NCBI RefSeq assembly: GCF_013141725.1
Contig: NZ_WHNZ01000061.1
Span: 496,001 to 560,000 of the forward strand
Length of the DNA stretch: 64,000 nucleotides
Source of the DNA: Paenibacillus planticolens
Lineage (GTDB): Bacteria; Bacillota; Bacilli; Paenibacillales; NBRC-103111
Direction of reading: 5' to 3'
The notes beneath the pieces were generated by a model. It was not told the DNA's origin. It made no database searches and worked only from the letters and a program-made list of their open reading frames with translations. Shown here piece after piece: positions 25,524 to 34,940 of this stretch (the first letter of the stretch is position 1; the number at the start of each line of letters is the position of its first letter). The translations under genes were made by a program, and so were the position numbers.

Positions 25524-26753
25524 TTAGGGCGTTTCTTCCTTTTTCAGATTCACGTCAACGCGAATCGTATGGAGCGTGCCCCCGCTTTGAACTTGATAAA
25601 ATAACTTGTCATCCTTGGACCATTCCACCAGTGTGATCACGTCCTCTGACTGCCAAACTTGCTTGGACGCAAATACGATTTCCAGCGTTTCGCTATTACG
25701 GATCACAACGTGATGATCTTCAACAGCTGCTGTCAAAGTCCCCGAAGCTGATTTCAGAAAATTATCAGTAACCGGTACGGTCAACGAAAACATACCGACG
25801 CCGGAATCCCTCTCTACCCCTTTTTTCGCAACAGGGGTAGAGGTCGGCTGAGTTGTTGGGGCAAAGCTATTCGCTATGTTGTTGGGCTCTGCAACTAGCG
25901 GGGCAGGCGGATTCGATTGCTTCGGCTCTGCACCCTTCAGGTTGCCTCCAACCGTGGCGGACGGATCTTGCATGCGCTCCGGCGCCGAAGTTGAAGGCTC
26001 CACACGCGATGCATCATTAGCATCCTTCGGCGGAGACGGCTTGATCGTATCCGGTTTTTCAAGCGGTGCATTCGTTGTCGCTTGCGGTGGCGGTCCACCT
26101 GTCTCTGATGTTTGCAGCTGCTGCTTTAGATCGGATTTCGGATCTGCTGCGTGTGCGGTATCATTGTTCTGGTTGGCGGAAAACTCGTTAGCGTCAGGCG
26201 TACCGGAGATTTTCATCTTGTCGGCAGTTTCCGGATTCCCTTCCGCACTCACTTTCGAATCCGAGGCTGCCGAACTGCTATGCTCAGCCCTTTGCTTAGA
26301 TGCTGCCATCGGCAGCAGGCCGTCAGCATTATCCATCACAGGATGCTTTAGATTAAAAGCAAAGAATCCGAGAATGAGACCTGCGGCAACAACACCACTT
26401 GCAAATTTCCAAGAGAACTGCGATCCAAGCCGGCGTGTCCAAGGGAGTCTAGTGGGCTGTCCTTGTTCGATCTGTTTGACTTCTGTGCGGAAGACAGCTG
26501 CTTTGTCGGTAATGGACGCCGCGGCTACTTTATCAATTTCGTCCAGCTGCGGCAAAATGGCATCGACCAAACTGTATGGAGGAACAACCTTTGGTAATTG
26601 GGCTAATTCACCCGATATTCTTTGTAAACGTTCAAACATTTGTGCACATTCCAAACAATAGGCCAAATGAGCGTGGAGCTCATCTTCCTCTTGCGAATCC
26701 AGATCTCCATCCAGCTGCCTTTGCATAAGTTCCATCACCTCTTGACAATTCAT
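25524..26753 (-). CDS. Anti-sigma factor with zinc-finger (zf-HC2) and single membrane segment
   Basis: 409 residues. The N-terminal anti-sigma zinc motif is HAHLAYCLEC (His29, Cys33, Cys36) with Cys3. One membrane segment lies near residues 112-135 (FASGVVAAGLILGFFAF). A long Ser/Pro/Ala/Asn-rich extracytoplasmic linker (about 145-300) follows, then a C-terminal beta-rich domain (VVIRNSETLEIVFASKQVWQ). It would hold the ECF sigma factor at the membrane and release it on a signal, probably by proteolysis. The four-base overlap with the sigma gene supports the pairing. The signal is unknown. Confidence 0.9.
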   Translation of the reverse strand: MNCQEVMELMQRQLDGDLDSQEEDELHAHLAYCLECAQMFERLQRISGELAQLPKVVPPYSLVDAILPQLDEIDKVAAASITDKAAVFRTEVKQIEQGQPTRLPWTRRLGSQFSWKFASGVVAAGLILGFFAFNLKHPVMDNADGLLPMAASKQRAEHSSSAASDSKVSAEGNPETADKMKISGTPDANEFSANQNNDTAHAADPKSDLKQQLQTSETGGPPPQATTNAPLEKPDTIKPSPPKDANDASRVEPSTSAPERMQDPSATVGGNLKGAEPKQSNPPAPLVAEPNNIANSFAPTTQPTSTPVAKKGVERDSGVGMFSLTVPVTDNFLKSASGTLTAAVEDHHVVIRNSETLEIVFASKQVWQSEDVITLVEWSKDDKLFYQVQSGGTLHTIRVDVNLKKEETP

Positions 26754-27298
26754 CCCCGAACACCTCCTTTCTGATATTCTTGGAGCAGCGATTGTAACTG
26801 CTGTCTGGCGCGAAATAAGTAAGACTTCACCGTATTCAGCGGTAAATTCAAAGATTCGGCAATTTCATGATACGAAAAGTCTTGCAAATAACGGAGAACA
26901 ACTACAGATCGATGGTGCTCGGGAAGCTTATCGATTGCTTCTCGAATATCTTTGGCTAGATAGCCGGTCATGATTTCATATTCAACATTGTGCTCTGCAG
27001 TAAAGGTCATATCATGCTCATCAATAGAAACCGTCGGTTTCGCCTTGCGAAATTTATCGATGCAGATGTTTGTCACAATCCGCTGTACCCACGTCTTGAA
27101 CAACGCTTTTTCTTCATATGAATTAATTTTCGTATAAATCCGAAGGAGCGCCTCCTGCGAAGCATCAAGGGCATCTTGTTCATTATTCAAAATATAATAA
27201 GCGGTTCGATAGACGTGAGACTCAATTTCTCGCAATAGGGTAATGAGTGCATCACGATCACCGGCCTGAGCTCTTTTAACCAGTTCGGGTGCTACCAC
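26750..27298 (-). CDS. ECF RNA polymerase sigma factor
   Basis: About 182 residues from the GTG at 27296-27298 with GGGAGGGA just upstream. A TTG further up (27319) falls near the predicted transcription start, so I do not use it. Region 2 is visible as YRTAYYILNNEQDALDASQEALLRIY (short parts YRTAYYILNNEQDA and LDASQEALLRIY) and TWVQRIVTNICIDKFRK. Region 4 is LPEHHRSVVVLRYLQDFSYHEIAESLNLPLNTVKSYLFRAR, seen as LPEHHRSVVVLRYL, SYHEIAESLNLPLNTV and KSYLFRAR. Group similar to SigW. Its target regulon cannot be read from this window. Confidence 0.94.
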   Translation of the reverse strand: MVAPELVKRAQAGDRDALITLLREIESHVYRTAYYILNNEQDALDASQEALLRIYTKINSYEEKALFKTWVQRIVTNICIDKFRKAKPTVSIDEHDMTFTAEHNVEYEIMTGYLAKDIREAIDKLPEHHRSVVVLRYLQDFSYHEIAESLNLPLNTVKSYLFRARQQLQSLLQEYQKGGVRG

Positions 27299-27326
27299 TG
27301 GGATCCCTCCCTCTTGCAATCTTACA

Positions 27327-27353
27327 GACGCAGCAGCGTCTCATAATGTTGCA
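27327..27353 (-). promoter_or_regulatory. Candidate ECF autoregulatory promoter
   Basis: Minus-strand TGCAAC (27348-27353), 17-base spacer, CGTC (27327-27330): the AAC/CGTC layout of ECF promoters. The spacer and -10 also form the palindrome AGACGC TGCT GCGTCT. The predicted start leaves a 5' leader of about 20 bases before the GTG. Confidence 0.6.
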
Positions 27354-27635
27354 ATGGTTTTAGAATAAATAATAATAAGGCGGTTCGCAACTACCAGAAT
27401 AACAAAATTTCATGAATAAATACACTTCTTAGACGTAAAAGAACCGGATTAGTTTAATCCATAACGGATGAATCCGTCCATCCCCTTTCTTATTTCGGTC
27501 AAATTACTCTTCATTGTAAGCCTTTTTAAAAGTTAGGATAGTACTATGTTTGTGTAGTACCTCATGGTAAGCCGTTTAATTCTGACTAAAGTGGTAAATA
27601 TTACAGAGAAGCTATTCATAGGCGGAGGGCTTATC

Positions 27636-29204
27636 GTGTTCAAACAACTATTCGGAAGAAGACGATTGTATAGCAGCAACATGACTAACAATCGGGAAAA
27701 CACAACTGCCTCTGAGCAAAATAAAATCATGCTGCCATCCTTGCAAGAGAACCTGAATATTATTCAGACACTCCTCCATCATCCGAGCGACCTTATGATC
27801 AGACAATTCACGGTCGGTCTAGAACAGCATCGTTGCGCAATCGTGAGTATAGACGGACTGGTGGATACAACACTTATCAATGATCAACTCATAAATCCAA
27901 TGCTCCATTTCTTTGATCAGCCTGCTGATACACCTCGTGACGTCATGACAATTTTGGCGGAGCAGGTTTTGACCGCGCACGATTTGGAAAAGGGTGATCT
28001 GCTGCAGGACGCTTTGCTCGCGATTCTGTCCGGCAACACACTGATATTGCTGGACGATCTCGCACAGTACATCATCGTTTCCAGCAACGGTTGGAAAAGC
28101 CGGGCCGTTGAAGAGCCGCAAACGGAATCCATTATCCGGGGCCCCCGGATAGGCTTTACAGAAGATTTGCGCACGAACACAGCGCTGCTTAGAAGACGCA
28201 TTAAAGAAACCAACCTTGTATTCGACACTTACCAAATCGGGCGCAGAGCTAAACGGAAAGTTATCCTCACTTATATTGCCGACATTGTACACCCAGATCT
28301 CATTAAAGAAGTCGACCGGCGTATCAAGAGCGTAGACATCGATGATATTGAAGGTTCAGGATACTTGGAACAGTGGATCGCGGATAGCTTTTTAAGTCCG
28401 TTTCCTGTCATTTTAAATACGGAGCGGCCCGATAAAGTGTCTGGCGCTCTGCTTCAGGGCCGCGTTGCTATTCTAGTCGATGGCGACCCTTTTGCGCTTA
28501 TTCTGCCGATTACCTTCTCCTCAAGCTTGCAATCGCCCGAGGATTATTATCAAAACTGGCTGATCTCCACGCTAACCCGGATTCTTCGATTAATCTCAGC
28601 CTTTATCGCCACATTTTTGCCTGCGCTTTATATCGCATTACTGGAGTTTCATCATGGCATGATCCCTTCCAAGCTCGCTTTCTCCATCGCCGGGGCGCGA
28701 GAAGGCGTACCGTTTCCGGCAGTAATCGAAGCCTTTATGATGGAATTCACTTTAGAGCTGCTTAGAGAGGCAGGACTGCGACTGCCCAAGCCCATAGGCC
28801 AAACGATTGGAATTGTAGGCGGTTTGGTAATCGGGGAATCGGCAGTGGCTGCCGGTATCGTGAGTCCCGTTATGGTTATCGTCGTTGCCGTCACAGCCAT
28901 CTCATCCTTTTCGTTGCCTTCGTATTCGTTCGCCATTTCTCTGCGCGTCATGCGGTTTGGCATTATGTTGTTCGCTGCATTTCTTGGGCTGTATGGGATC
29001 ATTCTGGCCTACATCATGATCAACATCCATATCGTTAATCTAAAAAGCTTCGGGATTCCGTACTCTACGCCCTTTGCTCCGATGTTTACCCATGATTGGA
29101 AAGATCTTGTGCTGCGAGCCCCTCTACATTTCCTGAAAAAACGGCCGCAAATGCTTCAAACTAAAAATGAGGACAGAATGAAAGTAAGGAGAAATAAAGA
29201 ATGA
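27636..29204 (+). CDS. gerXA: Spore germination receptor subunit GerA type
   Basis: About 522 residues from the GTG at 27636 (VFKQLFGRRRLY) with GGCGGAGGG upstream; a start at 27564 lacks a ribosome site. The N-terminal soluble half shows the family segments VSIDGLVDTTLIN, GNTLILLDDLAQYIIVSSNGWKSRAV (parts) and RGPRIGFTEDLRTNTALLRRRIKET, split as RGPRIGFTEDLRTN and TALLRRRIKET. The C-terminal half has five membrane segments, with FLPALYIALLEFHHGMIPS and EAGLRLPKPIGQTIGIVGGLVIG typical of GerAA. A-subunit of the nutrient germinant receptor in the spore inner membrane. First gene of a four-gene operon. Confidence 0.95.
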   Translation: MFKQLFGRRRLYSSNMTNNRENTTASEQNKIMLPSLQENLNIIQTLLHHPSDLMIRQFTVGLEQHRCAIVSIDGLVDTTLINDQLINPMLHFFDQPADTPRDVMTILAEQVLTAHDLEKGDLLQDALLAILSGNTLILLDDLAQYIIVSSNGWKSRAVEEPQTESIIRGPRIGFTEDLRTNTALLRRRIKETNLVFDTYQIGRRAKRKVILTYIADIVHPDLIKEVDRRIKSVDIDDIEGSGYLEQWIADSFLSPFPVILNTERPDKVSGALLQGRVAILVDGDPFALILPITFSSSLQSPEDYYQNWLISTLTRILRLISAFIATFLPALYIALLEFHHGMIPSKLAFSIAGAREGVPFPAVIEAFMMEFTLELLREAGLRLPKPIGQTIGIVGGLVIGESAVAAGIVSPVMVIVVAVTAISSFSLPSYSFAISLRVMRFGIMLFAAFLGLYGIILAYIMINIHIVNLKSFGIPYSTPFAPMFTHDWKDLVLRAPLHFLKKRPQMLQTKNEDRMKVRRNKE

Positions 29205-30310
29205 AATCTTTTGAATACGGAGATAAAGAGATCAGCAATTTGGATATGACCATAACGGTTTCATCCATGATTATCGGTGTCGGTATCCTCCTGCTGCCGC
29301 GGGAGCTGGCCAAAGCCGTACAGGGCTCAGACGGTTGGATGTCCATGATTGCCGCAGGCTCACTTGCCCTTGGAGTTGCATGGCTGCTGGCCAAAATATC
29401 AACGCACTTCAGCACGCAAGGCTATTATGCCTATGCTTCCGCTGCGGTAACGAAACCGATTGCCTTTATTGCCGTACTCTCTCTTTCTCTGTACTTTATC
29501 TCTTTTTGCGCGTATGAAGTCAGGGCCATTGCCAATATTGCCAAGCAATATTTATTTGAAACAACACCTGTGGAAATCATTGCGTTCTCGTTCTTAATGA
29601 TTAACGTGTATGCCGTGTCCGGCAGCCGCGTGGGGCTGATCCGCTTAAACATCTTATTTCTGCCTATTGTGCTCTTTATCACAGCGTGTGTCCTTTTTTT
29701 TAGTCTTGACATGGTTGAAATCAAAGAGCTAAAGCCATTTTTCACAACGGATTGGAAATCATTAGCGTCCTCAATGAAAACAACCGCCTTCTCACTTCTG
29801 GGGTTCGAAGTCATTTTATTTTATATCACAATGATGAATCGTCCCAAAGAGGCTCCTAAAGCCGTTGTGATCGGTGTCTTTATACCGGTCATCTTATATA
29901 CGTGTATCTACATGGTCTGCATTGGCGTATTTTCTCAACTGGCACTGCAGGAAATTACATATCCCGCCGTAGAGCTTGCTAAAGAAATGACGATCCCCGG
30001 CGAATTTTTCGAGCGGTTTGAATCCATCTTCTTTACGATTTGGATTATGGCTGTCTTTACAACAACCATGATGGCCTACGATTGTACGATCTATGCGCTT
30101 AGTTCGTTGTTCACCAAGCCCAAGCATAGAACATGGGTTTTTGGACTCAGCCCTTTCATTTATCTACTATGCATGTATCCCAAAAACCTGTCCGATTTCG
30201 ATAAAATGAGCTCCATGATCAGTTATTTTGGCCTTGTGGTGAGCATTTTTTTGCCGATTCTTATTCATATTGTCGCCAAGTTTCGAGGAGTGAAAAGCGA
30301 TGTTTCCTAA
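29201..30310 (+). CDS. gerXB: Spore germination receptor subunit GerB type
   Basis: 369 residues, about ten membrane segments, an APC-superfamily transporter fold. DMTITVSSMIIGVGILLLPRELA is the typical N-terminus (parts VSSMIIGVGILLLPRELA). It overlaps the GerA stop by four bases. The B subunit forms the germinant-recognising transporter-like component together with the A and C subunits. The C-terminal SSMISYFGLVVSIFLPILIHIVA also fits. Nothing odd. Confidence 0.95.
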   Translation: MKSFEYGDKEISNLDMTITVSSMIIGVGILLLPRELAKAVQGSDGWMSMIAAGSLALGVAWLLAKISTHFSTQGYYAYASAAVTKPIAFIAVLSLSLYFISFCAYEVRAIANIAKQYLFETTPVEIIAFSFLMINVYAVSGSRVGLIRLNILFLPIVLFITACVLFFSLDMVEIKELKPFFTTDWKSLASSMKTTAFSLLGFEVILFYITMMNRPKEAPKAVVIGVFIPVILYTCIYMVCIGVFSQLALQEITYPAVELAKEMTIPGEFFERFESIFFTIWIMAVFTTTMMAYDCTIYALSSLFTKPKHRTWVFGLSPFIYLLCMYPKNLSDFDKMSSMISYFGLVVSIFLPILIHIVAKFRGVKSDVS

Positions 30311-31487
30311 AAGGATTCTATGTGCGATATGTCTCGGTTGCATATGTATCCTTACAGGCTGCTGGGATCGGGTCGAAATTAATCAACGCGGCTTCGTTGT
30401 CGGAGTTGCCATTGATAAACCGGAAGACGGCACGAAAAATGTATACAAAGGCACCTATCAAATGATTGTGCCCGGCGGCCTGAAGCTTAACGGCGCAAAC
30501 AGTCCGGGCAGCAATAATAATCCGCATGCCGGACAAGCTTATTTTAATATGACAACGAGTGAAAACTCGATGCCCTCAATAGCTGCCAGAATTGCTGGCA
30601 AAACAAGCCGTTCTCCTTATTTCGAACACTTGAGAATGATCATCATTTCAGGCGATTCCGTTAAAAACAAAGCCAACCTCCCCGATATACTGGATTTTTT
30701 TCTGCGGAACAGCGAAATGCGAAGAAGCGTCCAAATTTTAATCGCCGATGGGAAAGGCTCGGATATCCTTAACATATTTCCAAACAACGAATCTACGCCG
30801 ATTGACTATATCTCTTCGATTGCCAAAAATACGCAGAAAACGAATTTCATGCTGTCGGAATCACGAATTGGCGATGTGCATGAATATTTAATTAAACATG
30901 AAAGTTTTGTCCTTCAAACAATTAAGAAGGAGGATGGAGGCGTTACGTTGAGCGGATGCGCCTTATTTGACGGAAAAACCAAGCAGTTTATCGGCTTCCT
31001 GAACGGCGAAGAAACACAAGGGCTAAATTTTATTACAAAACGAATTAAGGGGGGAATCGTTGAATCCAAAATAGATAATCAAATCGTCGGCTTAAAAGTC
31101 GAACGGTCCAATCGAAAGATTTATGTACGCCAGACAAGTCCCGAGCAGGTAAATTTCACGATTAAAATCATTGTCGAAGGCACATTAGATAAATCCATTG
31201 CCAATCTTGACCCTTCCGAAGGAAAGCTCGTGGAATCACTGGAGAAAAGCTTCGAAGATACGATTGTTTCCACTACCCGTCAAGTCATTAAAAAGCTGCA
31301 GCAAACCTATAAAAAAGATGCGTTGGGATTGGGGACCTATCTTTTTCAAAACGATAATAAAATGTGGAAGCCGCTTGCAGACAATTGGGAATCCGGCGCC
31401 AAGTTATTTACGCAAGCGGGCATTGATGTACAAGTCGAAGTCATTGTACGGCGTGTAGGCAACATTTTCGAATCAACAAAGGAGTAG
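30300..31487 (+). CDS. gerXC: Spore germination receptor lipoprotein GerC type
   Basis: 395 residues with lipobox ILTGC (Cys21) followed by WDRVEINQRGFV, the near-invariant GerC start. Further motifs are YFEHLRMIIISGD, RSVQILIAD and the C-terminal ALGLGTYLFQNDNKMWK. A three-domain lipoprotein on the outer face of the spore inner membrane. It overlaps gerB by 11 bases and has GAGGAGTG before its ATG. Confidence 0.95.
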   Translation: MFPKRILCAICLGCICILTGCWDRVEINQRGFVVGVAIDKPEDGTKNVYKGTYQMIVPGGLKLNGANSPGSNNNPHAGQAYFNMTTSENSMPSIAARIAGKTSRSPYFEHLRMIIISGDSVKNKANLPDILDFFLRNSEMRRSVQILIADGKGSDILNIFPNNESTPIDYISSIAKNTQKTNFMLSESRIGDVHEYLIKHESFVLQTIKKEDGGVTLSGCALFDGKTKQFIGFLNGEETQGLNFITKRIKGGIVESKIDNQIVGLKVERSNRKIYVRQTSPEQVNFTIKIIVEGTLDKSIANLDPSEGKLVESLEKSFEDTIVSTTRQVIKKLQQTYKKDALGLGTYLFQNDNKMWKPLADNWESGAKLFTQAGIDVQVEVIVRRVGNIFESTKE

Positions 31488-31494
31488 AGTTTTT

Positions 31495-31680
31495 ATGTGG
31501 TCGTCGTTTGTAGGCTTTATGCCTCCCAAATTGGTCCTGCTGTGCACGGTCCTGTCGTTTATTGTCCCGCTAAGCGTCTATTCGGTCAATCAACTTCTTC
31601 ACAAGAACGGAGATCCGCCTTGGAAGCAGCCGCAAGAAAATGAGACAGAGCACCCGACGCCTCCACAAAGCCAATCCTAA
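31495..31680 (+). CDS. Small membrane protein after gerC, possible germinant receptor D-like subunit
   Basis: 61 residues. AGGAG ten bases before the ATG. One membrane segment (about residues 11-33, PKLVLLCTVLSFIVPLSVYSV), then a hydrophilic, Pro/Gln-rich tail ending PPQSQS. It is eight bases after the gerC stop on the same strand and so is likely a fourth operon gene. Many ger operons encode a short D protein, usually with two membrane segments; this has one. It ends convergently against comEC, overlapping by four bases. Confidence 0.75.
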   Translation: MWSSFVGFMPPKLVLLCTVLSFIVPLSVYSVNQLLHKNGDPPWKQPQENETEHPTPPQSQS

Positions 31681-34247
31681 GGGATTGGTTGTTGCGGAGA
31701 TAATTTCACACGGGAGAATACGCCCTCCTTGCGAACTTCCATCTGCACTTCCCCCATCCGGTCCGTTCGAAAAATGTGAACGCCGCTCATCCGCAGCCGC
31801 TCTACAACATCTGCCGACGGATGCCCGTATCGGTTGCCGGCTCCCACAGAAATCACAGCCGTCCCGGGCTGCCAGTAGTCCAGCCATTCCTGTGAAGAAG
31901 AGTATTTGCTGCCATGATGAGCAATTTTCATCACATCAATCCGACTGGAATGATCATCCTTCAAACGGCCCAAGAGGGCGAGTTCAGATTCTTTCCCTAT
32001 ATCTCCCGTAAAAAGCCACTTCGTCCCCAGCATCTCCAGCAGGATTACGATGGAATATTCATTCTGCTCCTGAACAATCTCTGCATCCCCCACAGTTTCC
32101 TGAAAAGGATAAAGCACACGCAGTCTCGTCACGGCATCCAACTGAATCCATTCGCTTCGTTCGCCCGAAAGCATCGGAATTTTACGGTCGATGGCCGTGT
32201 GGAACAGCTTCTCCATCCCTGCATTCGGGTTATAGGTACCGTTGAATAAGAATTGCTTCACAGGAATCTGCTCGATCACAGCTTGCAGGCCTCCGCTATG
32301 GTCAGCATCTTCGTGGGTGAGCACAAGCAAATCCAACTGATGAATCCCCCGTTTCTTCAGCAGAGGAACGAGCAGCTTCCGCCCTACTTCATAGGGGTCT
32401 TTCCGGGCTTTCCATGCTTCTCCCGGCTTGCTGAATGCAAGGGTCCCGCCACCATCGATGAGGAGATTCCGTCCATATGGCGTACGGATGAGAATGGCAT
32501 CGCCTTGCCCTACATCAATAAATTGCACAAGACCCGACCGGTCGAAACGCTCTGGTGAATATCCTATCCACAGGAGCAAGAGGAAGCCGCCTGCAGCAAG
32601 GCTTAGACACATCGGCAGATTCACGCTCCGTCTGCTTTGCACACGCTCTAGCCTGATTGGAAGCTCATCCGTTCTGCCTAGCGACAAACGCCGCCATAGC
32701 CCATAAATGACAACAAGGAGGAAGTAATACAAGGCTATCCACAACAAGCCCGGCGATGGCCAAATCAATTTGAATGCATGCAGCTGCTGCAGCTTGTCTG
32801 TCGTCCAAAAGATCCCTTCATTGAGCCAAGCAATGAGCCAGCCAAGCCCTCTTCCTGCCGGCAGATAAAGAAGTCCTACAAAGATCGCCGCTAGTCCCGC
32901 CGGGAACACCGCTAAGGAGATGACAGGCACTAGAATGGCATTAGCCAGCCACGAAATCAAGGAAAACTGATTGAAATAGTAAATCGAAACCGGAAAGGAT
33001 ACACATTGAGAAACGAGGGTTATGGAAGCTGTATTTCGCAGCATAGAGGAGGAAATCCAAGTTTGGAGCAAAGCGCTTACGCTCTGCACACCCAAAATAA
33101 GCCCAAGCGTAACCAAAAAAGACAGCTGAAAGCTGACGTCCAGCAGGAAATACGGATTCCAGAGCAGCATGATCCATGCGACGATCGCCATACTATGCAA
33201 AACATCCTTTGCTATCCCCCGCCTGGCTGCGTAAAGGGCGACCATCGTCATAAGCCCGGCTCTTACAATGGAAGGCGAAGCCCCTGTCAGCAAGATATAA
33301 AATGGCAGCAGCCAAAAGCAAACGCGTAAAGCGGTTTCCTTCGTCAGCTTCAGCCGGCGCATGATCCAGAAACAAACGCCAAGAAAAACAGCAACATTAA
33401 GTCCCGATATGGCTAGAATATGCGTCAGCCCCAGCTCCGAAAATTGCTGGAAGCGCTCTGGATCGAGATCGTCCGTCAGACCGATCAGCATGCTTTTCAT
33501 AAACCCCGCCTGCGGCGCGGGGAAGATCAGGTCCATGCGCCTGCTGAGGCGCTCCCGCAGCTCGTCGTTCCAGCGCAGCAGCTGGACGACGCTTGCGCGC
33601 GCAGCCGCAGGCTCAACCTGCGCCTGATCCGCCCCTTTGGCTGACAACAGCCAATGGATGCGGTGAAGGCGCAAATACCGGCGGTAGTCGAAGCCGCCGA
33701 AGTTGCGTGCCGGGGACGGGCTGCGCAGCGTCCCCGTGAGCGTGACGGCGTCGCCTCGGCGCCAGCCCGACGCCACCTCCTGCTGCGCCTGCGCCAGCAA
33801 GCGCAGCGAGACCTGTACGCTTTCCCCGCCAAGTGGGAAAGCGCGGTCCTGGAAGCGGACGGACGCCGCTTCCACGGTAAAGCTGGCCCTGTCGCCGTCG
33901 ACGGTGACAGGGGAACTGAACCGGCCGGACAGCGTGACCTCGGTGCCGTCCGGGTTTTCCTGCTGCTGCAGCGGCAGCAGGGCAGTGACGTTGCGCTGGT
34001 CGGTCCACTCGAAGTAGCCGCAGGCTACGCCGACCAGCAGAAGAGCGCACAGCGGCTGTCTGCCGGGCAGCCGCAGCAGGTAGATAACGACGATCTCTAC
34101 AAGCAGCAGCGCGCTCGTCGTTATCGTGAGCCACGGCAGGTTGCTGTAGAGCGCGAGCACATAGCCAGTTATCCACAGACAGCAACCTGTAACAACTGGA
34201 CGCTTCAAAAGAAGTTGAATTTGAATATAAATCCCCCTCTGCAGCAA
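31677..34247 (-). CDS. comEC: DNA uptake channel protein ComEC/Rec2
   Basis: 856 residues. The N-terminal DUF4131/OB-like extracellular region (about 30-240) is followed by the multi-spanning competence domain (LTHILAISGLNVAVF at about 277-291 is diagnostic). The C-terminal metallo-beta-lactamase-like domain has IDVGQGDAILIRTP, LVLTHEDADHSGG, FTGDIG and KIAHHGSKYSSS. It moves single-stranded DNA across the membrane in natural transformation. The start is uncertain: the TTG at 34247 sits in the T run of the preceding terminator, and GAGGGGG lies a few codons in. The region 33530-34100 is markedly GC-rich. Confidence 0.94.
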   Translation of the reverse strand: MLQRGIYIQIQLLLKRPVVTGCCLWITGYVLALYSNLPWLTITTSALLLVEIVVIYLLRLPGRQPLCALLLVGVACGYFEWTDQRNVTALLPLQQQENPDGTEVTLSGRFSSPVTVDGDRASFTVEAASVRFQDRAFPLGGESVQVSLRLLAQAQQEVASGWRRGDAVTLTGTLRSPSPARNFGGFDYRRYLRLHRIHWLLSAKGADQAQVEPAAARASVVQLLRWNDELRERLSRRMDLIFPAPQAGFMKSMLIGLTDDLDPERFQQFSELGLTHILAISGLNVAVFLGVCFWIMRRLKLTKETALRVCFWLLPFYILLTGASPSIVRAGLMTMVALYAARRGIAKDVLHSMAIVAWIMLLWNPYFLLDVSFQLSFLVTLGLILGVQSVSALLQTWISSSMLRNTASITLVSQCVSFPVSIYYFNQFSLISWLANAILVPVISLAVFPAGLAAIFVGLLYLPAGRGLGWLIAWLNEGIFWTTDKLQQLHAFKLIWPSPGLLWIALYYFLLVVIYGLWRRLSLGRTDELPIRLERVQSRRSVNLPMCLSLAAGGFLLLLWIGYSPERFDRSGLVQFIDVGQGDAILIRTPYGRNLLIDGGGTLAFSKPGEAWKARKDPYEVGRKLLVPLLKKRGIHQLDLLVLTHEDADHSGGLQAVIEQIPVKQFLFNGTYNPNAGMEKLFHTAIDRKIPMLSGERSEWIQLDAVTRLRVLYPFQETVGDAEIVQEQNEYSIVILLEMLGTKWLFTGDIGKESELALLGRLKDDHSSRIDVMKIAHHGSKYSSSQEWLDYWQPGTAVISVGAGNRYGHPSADVVERLRMSGVHIFRTDRMGEVQMEVRKEGVFSRVKLSPQQPIP

Positions 34248-34298
34248 AAAACCTCTTCCCGGAAGAGCCTTGAATAGGCTGCTGCTGGAAAGAGGTTC
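34246..34298 (-). terminator. Terminator-like hairpin between comEB and comEC
   Basis: Minus-strand AACCTCTTTCC pairs with GGGAAGAGGTT (inner stem AGCC/GGCT), followed by TTTTTTG, right at the start of comEC. It could attenuate comEC transcription from the operon. Confidence 0.7.
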
Positions 34299-34344
34299 CT
34301 CCTCTTTGCTAATCTTCTATTGTATTTACTCTGGAGTTGCATGT

Positions 34345-34857
34345 TCAATTCACAACATCGGATACTGTACCTGGCGGGGGCTCATACCCATCCATCCGGC
34401 GAAAAACGATGCCTCTGTCCGCCATAAGCTGGCTAACTTTCTCATGATCCTTCGGATAGCCGCGATGGAAAACAATCTCGGTCACGCCGCTGTTTGCCAG
34501 CATATTGGCGCAAGTCCAACAAGGCTGATCGGTGACATAAACGGTCGACCCCTCGCGATCTTCGCGATCTGTAAACAGCAGCAGATTTTGCTCGGCGTGA
34601 ATCGTCCGGATACAGCGCTGCTTGCGGACTACTTCTTCAATGTCCTCCACCACTTTCAGCTCGATTTCCTCGACAAGCATGCAGCCTGCTTCCGTGCAAT
34701 CAGGTACGCCCATCGGCGCGCCGTTGTAAGCAGTACCTAGCAGCTTTTTCCCTTGAACCAGCACGGCGCCAACATGGCGTCGGTTGCATCTAGAGCGTGT
34801 GGATGCCATATATGCGATATCTAAGAAATAAGTATCCCAGTCTTTGCGGCCTCTCAT
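34345..34857 (-). CDS. comEB: ComE operon protein 2, dCMP deaminase family
   Basis: 170 residues. Zinc and catalytic motif HAEQNLLLF and second zinc motif CWTCANML, as in dCMP deaminases, with TSRSRCNRRHVGAVLVQ-like N-terminal strand pattern (STRSRCNRRHVGAVLV). It converts dCMP to dUMP; a role in competence has not been shown in B. subtilis. It is in the usual position between comEA and comEC. SD GGAGGAG. Confidence 0.95.
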   Translation of the reverse strand: MRGRKDWDTYFLDIAYMASTRSRCNRRHVGAVLVQGKKLLGTAYNGAPMGVPDCTEAGCMLVEEIELKVVEDIEEVVRKQRCIRTIHAEQNLLLFTDREDREGSTVYVTDQPCWTCANMLANSGVTEIVFHRGYPKDHEKVSQLMADRGIVFRRMDGYEPPPGTVSDVVN

Positions 34858-34940
34858 CGTATGATTCTCTCCTCCGTATGCTGTTTCTATTCTTTTTTTC
34901 TAGTATTCTCTCATACTTCCTCTCAAATTTAAAGAAACGA

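Noticed and set aside
27515-27546. Sigma-G promoter of the ger operon
   Set aside because: TGTAAG and AGTACTA are present but 19 bases apart with two mismatches in the -10; too weak to list.
33654-34277. 207-codon plus-strand ORF opposite comEC
   Set aside because: It is the antisense shadow of the GC-rich comEC 5' half, which lacks stops on the other strand.
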